Origin: CADCWN01 sp039810045
GTDB taxonomy: Bacteria > Chloroflexota > Chloroflexia > Thermomicrobiales > CADCWN01
Assembly (NCBI GenBank): GCA_039810045.1
Contig: JBDHWF010000182.1
Coordinates: forward strand, 1 to 6,475
DNA: 6,475 nt
Direction of reading: 5' to 3'
The notes beneath the pieces were generated by a model. That model was not told the origin of the DNA and made no database searches. It worked only from the letters and a program-made list of their open reading frames with translations. Both the position numbers and the translations under genes were made by a program. Below, in pieces: positions 1-4,314 of the stretch. Position 1 is the stretch's first letter. The number at the start of each line of letters is the position of its first letter.

Positions 1-198
1 GATGCTCTGCGGCTCCTCCTCTTGTGGAGTGGCCTGATCCATCTCATTCTCCTTGGGGTGGGCTTGTCGGTCATCTTCACGACGATTGAAGAGATTGAAG
101 AAGCGGGTGTGGTTGAGCCAGCCGCTGTTGCGGAGGCCAAATCCCCCGTAAGCAACGCGCCGCGCAACGCGCAGGATGATACGGAACTTGATTGGTAA
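1..198 (+). CDS. C-terminal end of an unidentified membrane protein (5' truncated)
   Basis: Frame 1 is open from the first base to a TAA at 196-198, giving 65 residues with no start in the window. Residues about 4-26 form one strongly hydrophobic stretch (LLLLWSGLIHLILLGVGLSV), long enough for a single membrane-spanning helix. It is followed by an acidic, Ala/Glu-rich, probably disordered tail (IEEIEEAGVVEPAAVAEA) ending in DDTELDW. Nothing upstream is visible, so the family cannot be named. Genes of protein export such as secD/secF precede recJ in some bacteria, but this tail does not resemble SecF and I do not claim it. The 66-nt gap to recJ and shared strand make co-transcription possible. 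The reading frame is judged real because codon use is GC-rich like the neighbours and the frame ends cleanly before recJ. Confidence 0.6.
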   Translation, partial: DALRLLLLWSGLIHLILLGVGLSVIFTTIEEIEEAGVVEPAAVAEAKSPVSNAPRNAQDDTELDW

Positions 199-201
199 GC
201 A

Positions 202-237
202 CGCAATAATCGCAGCGGCAACGTACCAGTTATTGCG
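202..237. repeat. 8-bp inverted repeat upstream of recJ
   Basis: CGCAATAA at 202-209 is the perfect reverse complement of TTATTGCG at 230-237, separated by 20 nt. It lies in the short gap between the upstream gene's stop and recJ, ending 15 nt before the recJ Shine-Dalgarno. No T-run follows, so it is not an intrinsic terminator. The two arms are centred 28 bp apart, so it could be a bound operator or a weak RNA hairpin; neither is shown. Confidence 0.4.
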
Positions 238-264
238 ACCAAAATATGCAACAGGTGGACAATA

Positions 265-1992
265 ATGCAATATCGATGGCAAGTGCCAGCGGGGATCGCC
301 CTCCCGCCTGGGGCAGATAGCGAGACGCTGATCCACGCGTTGTTGCAGCGTCGAGGCTACGCCACGCCTGAGGAACGGCGCGGTTTTCTCAACCCTACGC
401 CACGGACGATGGCTGACCCCTTACTTTTTGCTGACCTTGACCGCGCCATCGCCCGCCTGCAACGCGCCCACGCCAACCAGGAGCTAGTGGCGGTGTGGGG
501 GGATTATGATGTTGATGGTCTCACCAGCACTGCCTTGCTCACTCGCGCGCTCCGCGGGATGGGGCTACGGGTGCGGCCATTTGTCCCTCATCGTATTCAT
601 GATGGCTATGGGCTGAACAAGCCGGGAATCGACCGACTGCTGACGGAAAAGGTTGACTTACTAGTATCGGTTGACTGTGGTGTTAGCGATCGAGAGCCAA
701 TCGCCCATGCCGCGAATCAGGGGCTTGACGTGATCGTACTGGATCACCACACCGTCCCAGAGACGTTGCCCGACGCCGTGGCGGTCGTCAATCCGCGCCG
801 TGCTGATTGCGCCTATCCGTACAAAGATCTGGCCGCGGTGGGAGTAGCCTATGCGTTGGTGCGGGCGTTGGTCGCGGCGGGCTTTACGTTGCAGGGGGCC
901 TGGGCCGAAGATGAGATTGACCTGATCGAATTGCTCGAACTCGCCGCGCTTGGCACCGTGGCTGATGTTGCGCCGCTGACCGGCGAGAACCGCGCGATGG
1001 TCGCCTGGGGCCTGGATGCACTGCGGCACACCACGATGCCTGGATTACAGGCCCTCTATCAGGTCGCGGGGTTGGATAGTCGCCGCCTCAGCGCCTGGGA
1101 TATTGGCCACGCAATCGGCCCGCGCCTGAATGCGGCAGGGCGGATCGCTGATGCGACACTGGCACTGAATCTGCTACTGGCTGAGTCATACGCCGAGGCG
1201 CTGCCCCTGGCAGAGGAACTGGATACGCTGAATCGCGAACGGCGGCGGGAGTTGACCCGGATTCTCGAAGAAGCGATCGCCCTGGTGGAGGAAGCTGGCC
1301 CGCCCGATGAAACAATGCCGATTTTGCAGATCGAAGGCAAGGGCTGGACGGCGGGCGTGGTCGGGCTGGTCGCTGGTCGCCTGACCGAGCGCTATGGTCG
1401 TCCGGCAATTGTGCTGGAGCGGGGCGAGCATACGAGCAAAGGATCGGCCCGCTCAATCGCCGAGTTCAATGTGATTGAAGCGTTGGCTGATTGTGCCGAC
1501 CTGCTGGAACATTATGGCGGCCATGCGCGGGCGGCGGGGCTGACGATTGCTAACGATAAATTAGAAGAATTGCGCGAGCGACTGCTCCATCGTGCCCGCG
1601 CATTGCTGACTGCTGACGACTTGCGCCCCACACTGACCCTTGACCTTGAATTGCCACTGGCTGATCTGGGGTATCAGACGGTGCGGGCATTGGAGCAACT
1701 GGAACCGTTTGGGCAGGGCAACCCCGAACCGTTGATGCTCGTGCGTGGCGTCGGCGTGAAGTGGCCGAAAACCTCTGTTGATGGGAAGCATCTCTTTTTC
1801 ACGGCGTATAGCCAGGATGGGCGACCAGTGCGTGCGCCGATCCGTTGTGTGGCGTTTGGGCAGGGCGAGCGCCGTAGTGAACTGCTGCCCGCAGGCACGC
1901 GGATTGACGTTGCGGGGCTATTACGGCGGGAGTTCTGGCAGGGCGAGGAACGGCTTTCCTTCCACGTACGCGATTTTCGTCCCGCCAGCTAA
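265..1992 (+). CDS. recJ: Single-stranded-DNA-specific 5'-3' exonuclease RecJ
   Basis: RecJ degrades single-stranded DNA 5' to 3' in the cytoplasm, feeding recombinational repair (RecF pathway), mismatch repair and base excision repair. The DHH-superfamily metal-binding motifs are intact: motif I WGDYDVDG (residues 78-85), motif II SVDCG (D137), the signature DHH at 160-162, and GTVADVAPL with D234. GPRLNAAGR (285-293) follows, then the DHHA1 domain with GWTAGVVGLVAGRL (360-372) and GGHARAAG (418-425). The RecJ-type OB-fold at the C-terminus includes LEPFGQGNPEP (479-489). At 575 residues it matches the core RecJ length. The ATG at 265 is preceded by AGGTGG (253-258) at 6-nt spacing, and the N-terminal W-x-V/P pattern is typical of RecJ starts. 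It lies 66 nt after the preceding gene, possibly in the same transcript. I am confident of the family; all key residues appear present. Confidence 0.96.
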   Translation: MQYRWQVPAGIALPPGADSETLIHALLQRRGYATPEERRGFLNPTPRTMADPLLFADLDRAIARLQRAHANQELVAVWGDYDVDGLTSTALLTRALRGMGLRVRPFVPHRIHDGYGLNKPGIDRLLTEKVDLLVSVDCGVSDREPIAHAANQGLDVIVLDHHTVPETLPDAVAVVNPRRADCAYPYKDLAAVGVAYALVRALVAAGFTLQGAWAEDEIDLIELLELAALGTVADVAPLTGENRAMVAWGLDALRHTTMPGLQALYQVAGLDSRRLSAWDIGHAIGPRLNAAGRIADATLALNLLLAESYAEALPLAEELDTLNRERRRELTRILEEAIALVEEAGPPDETMPILQIEGKGWTAGVVGLVAGRLTERYGRPAIVLERGEHTSKGSARSIAEFNVIEALADCADLLEHYGGHARAAGLTIANDKLEELRERLLHRARALLTADDLRPTLTLDLELPLADLGYQTVRALEQLEPFGQGNPEPLMLVRGVGVKWPKTSVDGKHLFFTAYSQDGRPVRAPIRCVAFGQGERRSELLPAGTRIDVAGLLRREFWQGEERLSFHVRDFRPAS

Positions 1993-2046
1993 TGCAGCGC
2001 GTCCCCTGTCCAAAAGGCCAGCCGTGCTTACCGTCGTTCGGGCAGT

Positions 2047-2068
2047 GCTGATCACTGGCTGATCACCG
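2047..2068. repeat. Tandem 11-bp direct repeat, possible operator
   Basis: GCTGATCACTG (2047-2057) is followed directly by GCTGATCACCG (2058-2068), matching at 10 of 11 positions, so the copies sit one DNA helical turn apart. Each contains the palindrome TGATCA, and CAGTG (2043-2047) mirrors CACTG (2053-2057) around the first copy. It is in the gap between recJ and the acetyltransferase gene, about 80 nt before the latter's start. A weak -10-like TATGCT follows at 2069-2074. The spacing suits two protein monomers bound on one DNA face, but no regulator is visible nearby. Confidence 0.4.
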
Positions 2069-2085
2069 TATGCTACGAGCGGCAG

Positions 2086-2102
2086 CCGCGCTTGTGGCGC
2101 GG
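2086..2102 (+). other. GC-rich hairpin between recJ and the acetyltransferase gene
   Basis: CCGCGC (2086-2091) pairs perfectly with GCGCGG (2097-2102) around a TTGTG loop. The same left arm can alternatively pair further on: AGCCGC (2084-2089) with GCGGCT (2109-2114). There is no downstream T-run, so this is not a standard intrinsic terminator. It may slow or end recJ transcription, or may simply reflect high GC. Confidence 0.3.
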
Positions 2103-2145
2103 TCGTGTGCGGCTACTCCACGCTTGAATTAACGTTGAGGTACTG

Positions 2146-3462
2146 ATGAAGTCTGTCGTTGCCCCCCGTGACCTTGGTGATGGCCTGCACCTGCGTTGGA
2201 CTACGGTGGCTGATGCGGCAGCGGTCAGCGATTTCATTGCCAGAATCTGGGACCCAGCGAACCCATCCGAACGGCGGCGACAAGGGATTCTGGCGAGCTT
2301 TGCTGGACATCATCCAGCGGTGGGGCCAGAGGACTATCTGATTGTTGAAGATACGACTACGGGGAAGATTGTCGCCACGACCAGTTTGCTGCGGCAGACT
2401 TGGGATTACGAGGGGATTCCGTTTGCGGTCGGGCGCCCAGAGGATGTTGGCACGTTGGCGGCCTATCGCAATCGTGGGCTAATTCGGCAAATCTTCGCGA
2501 CCTTGCATCAGCGCAGCGATGAACGCGGCGATCTGACGCAGGCGATTACGGGCATTGGCTATTTCTACCGTCAGTTCGGCTATGAATATGCGCTTGATCT
2601 AGAAGGGGAGCGGGTGGTACGACTGACGACGTTGCCGGAAGCCCCCGAGCAAGAACTGTATACGCTGCGGTCAGCGACGCTGGCCGACCTTGATTTTCTC
2701 CGTACGCTCTACGATCAGCACCGCGCTGGGACTCGCGTTTCAACGGTGGTGTCAGCTGAATTCTGGCAAGCGTCGCTGACGACCGCATCCCTCTGGAAAC
2801 TGTTGGTGATTGTAGATCAGGCGGGACAAGCGGCGGGCTATGTGCGGATCAACCCCTATCGCTGGGGCAAACAACTCGGCGTTTGGGATATTGCGGCGGC
2901 GGACGGTCACGCGCTCCGTCCGATTGGCCTCGCTGCATTGCGTGGCCTGCAAACGGTTGGGCAGGCGATGGATCCCGATACCCCATTGGAGGAAATCTCG
3001 CTTCAACTGGGGGACGAACACCCGTTGTACACGGTGTTGGGGCCAACGATTGCGGCAGTGACCAATCCGCCTTATGCGTGGATGGTGCGGGTGGCGAATA
3101 TTCCGGCGTTCCTGCAGCACGTCGCCCCAGTGCTGGAACGGCGATTGACTGCCTCCCCGCTGGCTGCCTATACGGGGGAATTGTGCCTGAACCTCTACAA
3201 AGGCGGGGCGCGCCTCGTCTTTCAGCAGGGGCGGATTGTGGAAGTGTCGCCGTGGCAGGTACCCGCTGATCCCGGTAATCGAGGAATCTGGATGGGGGTG
3301 AGTATCCCGCCATTGGTCTTCTTGCAGTTGCTCTTTTGCTATCGGAGCTTTGCGGAACTGATCGCCCATTACCCCGATGTTACGTCGTTTGATGAAGCGC
3401 TGACGCCCCTGGTCGATGCGCTCTTTCCCAAGGGGCGGTCGATGGTGATGATGACTGATTAA
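2146..3462 (+). CDS. Eis-like GNAT N-acetyltransferase with C-terminal SCP2-type domain
   Basis: Predicted cytoplasmic acetyl-CoA-dependent N-acetyltransferase of 438 residues. Residues about 15-155 form a first GNAT domain with an acetyl-CoA loop at 101-118 (YRNRGLIRQIF, 107-117) and the following YRQFGY (141-146), both as in Eis-type enzymes. Residues about 170-305 look like a second GNAT-like domain, beginning LRSATLADLDFLRTLYDQ. Residues about 308-427 resemble the SCP2-type tail (MVRVANIPAFL, then a beta-rich stretch ending in a helix). This order is that of the Eis family (Acetyltransf_9, Acetyltransf_17, SCP2_2), whose mycobacterial member acetylates aminoglycosides and protein lysines; the substrate here is unknown. 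The C-terminus ends in MVMMTD; mycobacterial Eis uses a terminal aromatic residue's carboxylate in catalysis, so activity may differ. The ATG has GAGG at 2137-2140, 5 nt upstream. It stands alone between recJ and rpsO. Confidence 0.75.
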   Translation: MKSVVAPRDLGDGLHLRWTTVADAAAVSDFIARIWDPANPSERRRQGILASFAGHHPAVGPEDYLIVEDTTTGKIVATTSLLRQTWDYEGIPFAVGRPEDVGTLAAYRNRGLIRQIFATLHQRSDERGDLTQAITGIGYFYRQFGYEYALDLEGERVVRLTTLPEAPEQELYTLRSATLADLDFLRTLYDQHRAGTRVSTVVSAEFWQASLTTASLWKLLVIVDQAGQAAGYVRINPYRWGKQLGVWDIAAADGHALRPIGLAALRGLQTVGQAMDPDTPLEEISLQLGDEHPLYTVLGPTIAAVTNPPYAWMVRVANIPAFLQHVAPVLERRLTASPLAAYTGELCLNLYKGGARLVFQQGRIVEVSPWQVPADPGNRGIWMGVSIPPLVFLQLLFCYRSFAELIAHYPDVTSFDEALTPLVDALFPKGRSMVMMTD

Positions 3463-3480
3463 GGCTGATTCAACGGCCTT
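3461..3480 (+). other. Hairpin overlapping the acetyltransferase stop codon
   Basis: AAGGCTG (3461-3467) pairs with CGGCCTT (3474-3480), including one G-U pair, around the loop ATTCAA; the left arm begins inside the TAA stop. The downstream sequence GCCCTGCCG has no T-run, so it is a poor intrinsic terminator. It may protect the 3' end of the mRNA or act with Rho. Confidence 0.3.
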
Positions 3481-3555
3481 GCCCTGCCGCTCCGGCGCTG
3501 ATGTTGGCTCCAGAGTTAATTGCACCAGGGCGCAGCGGGCAGTGGCGAATACAGG

Positions 3556-3585
3556 TTGTCGTGTCCTCGTGCGGCGTGCTACAAT
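3556..3585 (+). promoter_or_regulatory. Likely sigma-70-type promoter of rpsO
   Basis: TTGTCG (3556-3561) as -35 and TACAAT (3580-3585) as -10 are separated by 18 nt. TG sits one base before the -10 (3577-3578), making an extended -10. The predicted transcript start is near 3592, giving a leader of about 70 nt. The -10 matches TATAAT at 5 of 6 positions and the -35 matches TTGACA at 4 of 6. This is the best promoter-like sequence in the window, placed as expected for a ribosomal protein gene. Confidence 0.6.
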
Positions 3586-3602
3586 CCCGTGCTATAGCGC
3601 GA

Positions 3603-3622
3603 ATGCAGCAGCGGTGCTGTAT
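3603..3622 (+). promoter_or_regulatory. Hairpin in the rpsO mRNA leader
   Basis: ATGCAGCA (3603-3610) pairs with TGCTGTAT (3615-3622) through seven Watson-Crick pairs and one G-U pair, closed by the tetraloop GCGG. It starts about 10 nt after the predicted transcript start and ends 22 nt before the Shine-Dalgarno. S15 represses its own translation by binding leader RNA in several bacteria (E. coli, Geobacillus, Thermus), using unrelated structures. The G-U pair stacked on a C-G pair is loosely reminiscent of the S15 site in 16S rRNA, but the strand orientation differs, so autoregulation here is a guess. Confidence 0.4.
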
Positions 3623-3644
3623 GTCCACGAACCAGGATCTCAGA

Positions 3645-3653
3645 GGGGGAGGG
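3645..3653 (+). promoter_or_regulatory. Strong Shine-Dalgarno fixing the rpsO start
   Basis: GGGGGAGGG lies 9 nt before ATG 3663, with CGGAG (3654-3658) as a closer supplementary match. The reading frame stays open upstream to an ATG at 3501, but this site and the conserved S15 N-terminus select 3663. Confidence 0.65.
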
Positions 3654-3662
3654 CGGAGCCGG

Positions 3663-3932
3663 ATGGCACTGCAGAAGACTGAAAAAGATAACGTCATTGA
3701 AGGTTTTCGAGTTCACGATACTGACACCGGGTCGCCAGAGGTGCAGATCGCATTGCTCACGACGCGGATCTTGCAACTGACCGAGCATCTGAAAGAGCAC
3801 AAGCACGATCATCACTCACGTCGGGGCCTCTTTATGCTGGTTGGGCGGCGTCGCCGGTTGCTGGCCTATCTGCAAAAGAAAGATATCGAGCGCTATCGCA
3901 CCACGATTGATCGTCTCGGCCTGCGTCGCTGA
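3663..3932 (+). CDS. rpsO: 30S ribosomal protein S15
   Basis: S15 is a primary binder of the central domain of 16S rRNA, seeding assembly of the 30S platform and contributing to a bridge with the 50S subunit. The 89-residue product has the standard length and the family landmarks: MALQKTEKDNVIEGF at the N-terminus, HDTDTGSPEVQIALLTTRI (18-36), the DHHSRRGL segment (49-56) that contacts rRNA, then RRRRLLAYLQKKD and a basic end LGLRR. The frame extends upstream to ATG 3501 (143 residues), but that extension is unlike any S15 and would lie over the promoter and leader hairpin, so the 3663 start is chosen. It has its own promoter at 3556-3585 and an intrinsic terminator at 3973-4000. pnp downstream gives the classic rpsO-pnp pairing. 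Identification is essentially certain. Confidence 0.98.
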   Translation: MALQKTEKDNVIEGFRVHDTDTGSPEVQIALLTTRILQLTEHLKEHKHDHHSRRGLFMLVGRRRRLLAYLQKKDIERYRTTIDRLGLRR

Positions 3933-3972
3933 GCAGCGCGTTTGGCCTGGCGGGCAGGGCACGTAGCAAACG

Positions 3973-4000
3973 AACCCAGGGGTTACCCCCCTGGGTTTTT
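3973..4000 (+). terminator. Intrinsic terminator after rpsO
   Basis: AACCCAGGGG (3973-3982) pairs perfectly over 10 bp with CCCCTGGGTT (3988-3997) around a TTACC loop, followed by a run of five T (3996-4000). It ends the rpsO transcript 41 nt after the stop codon. Just before it, CGTTTG (3939-3944) can pair with CAAACG (3967-3972) around a nested CCTG/CAGG hairpin (3946-3958), so the 3' end may fold as two stacked structures. It lies in the same place as the terminator between rpsO and pnp in E. coli; some read-through to pnp is plausible. Confidence 0.9.
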
Positions 4001-4011
4001 CCCGCTATACT
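3983..4011 (+). promoter_or_regulatory. Candidate pnp promoter overlapping the rpsO terminator
   Basis: TATACT (4006-4011) matches the -10 consensus at 5 of 6 positions. A poor -35, TTACCC (3983-3988), lies 17 nt upstream inside the terminator loop. Initiation would be near 4018, giving a pnp leader of about 297 nt. An alternative is TTGACC (4019-4024) with TGGTAT (4044-4049), but its 19-nt spacer and weak -10 are less convincing. Confidence 0.3.
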
Positions 4012-4110
4012 ACATTCGTTGACCAAGATTGCAGGTAGGTGCCTGGTATGGGGCCACAGGAAGTGAGGAACAACGCCGTGGAGCGCGTTGGCACAGTAGA
4101 GTAAGCGAAA

Positions 4111-4212
4111 TGTCACACTGCGTAGAGGTTTAGGAATTGGAGTCTGCTGGGCAGTGTCGCGCAGGGCGCATTGGGCAGTAGAGTCCAGTCCCTAACCCCT
4201 CTGAGTGTGGCG
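4111..4212 (+). promoter_or_regulatory. Long imperfect hairpin in the pnp leader, candidate autoregulatory stem
   Basis: Working inward, the paired helices are: CACACT 4114-4119 with AGTGTG 4204-4209; AGAGG 4124-4128 with CCTCT 4198-4202; TTAGG 4130-4134 with CCTAA 4191-4195; ATTGGA 4136-4141 with TCCAGT 4184-4189; TCTGCTG 4143-4149 with CAGTAGA 4176-4182. That is 29 pairs, 27 Watson-Crick and 2 G-U, broken only by small internal loops (4x1, 1x2, 1x1, 1x1). Three further weak pairs can form at the base (4111-4113 with 4210-4212). An apical GCGC/GCGC hairpin (4159-4169) caps it. In E. coli the pnp leader forms a long stem that RNase III cleaves and PNPase degrades, repressing its own translation. 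Position and length make a similar role plausible here. A dispersed intergenic palindrome is the main alternative. Confidence 0.65.
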
Positions 4213-4242
4213 AGGCAGGGCGATCCCCGTTGGGGTGTGTTC

Positions 4243-4275
4243 CTGGGGCTAGCAAAACGTTTGCCCGCGCCCCAG
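4243..4275 (+). promoter_or_regulatory. Second hairpin between the long stem and the pnp ribosome binding site
   Basis: CTGGGGC (4243-4249) pairs with GCCCCAG (4269-4275). Inside, GCAAA (4252-4256) pairs with TTTGC (4260-4264) around a 3-nt loop. Outer pairing of GTTG (4229-4232) with CAAC (4280-4283) and GGG with CCC could extend it. It ends 26 nt before the Shine-Dalgarno and has no T-run, so it is not an obvious terminator; it may shape access to the ribosome site. Confidence 0.45.
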
Positions 4276-4301
4276 CCCACAACAATGAACACGTTTAATA
4301 T

Positions 4302-4307
4302 GGAGGA
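4302..4307 (+). promoter_or_regulatory. Shine-Dalgarno selecting the GTG start of pnp
   Basis: GGAGGA lies 7 nt before GTG 4315. Two in-frame ATGs upstream (4285 and 4300) have no Shine-Dalgarno of their own, and ATG 4300 overlaps this site. The GTG is therefore preferred. Confidence 0.7.
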
Positions 4308-4314
4308 ACGATCT

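Larger units (their letters stand above)
4001..4314 (+). other. Long untranslated leader region of pnp
   Basis: This 314-nt stretch separates the rpsO terminator from the pnp start and holds no credible gene. Positions 4001-4110 contain only promoter-like fragments. Positions 4111-4212 form a very long imperfect hairpin, 4243-4275 form a second hairpin, and 4302-4307 is the ribosome binding site. CCCC (4225-4228) and GGGG (4232-4235) can form a small extra hairpin between the two large ones. Open antisense frames run through here but look like shadows of GC-rich coding sequence. Confidence 0.6.

Noticed and set aside
1778..2062. A + strand frame overlapping the recJ end and the following gap
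   Set aside because: Most of it overlaps the conserved C-terminus of RecJ in another frame and the product looks random.
2086..2114. Intrinsic terminator after recJ
   Set aside because: The GC-rich stem is real but no T-run follows, so it was listed only as a hairpin.
2752..3525. A 257-codon minus-strand open frame antisense to the acetyltransferase
   Set aside because: No recognisable motif, and it overlaps a well-supported gene; a shadow frame.
3501..3662. N-terminal extension of S15 from ATG 3501
   Set aside because: S15 proteins start with the MALQKTEK-like segment; the extension lies over the promoter and leader hairpin and has no ribosome site.
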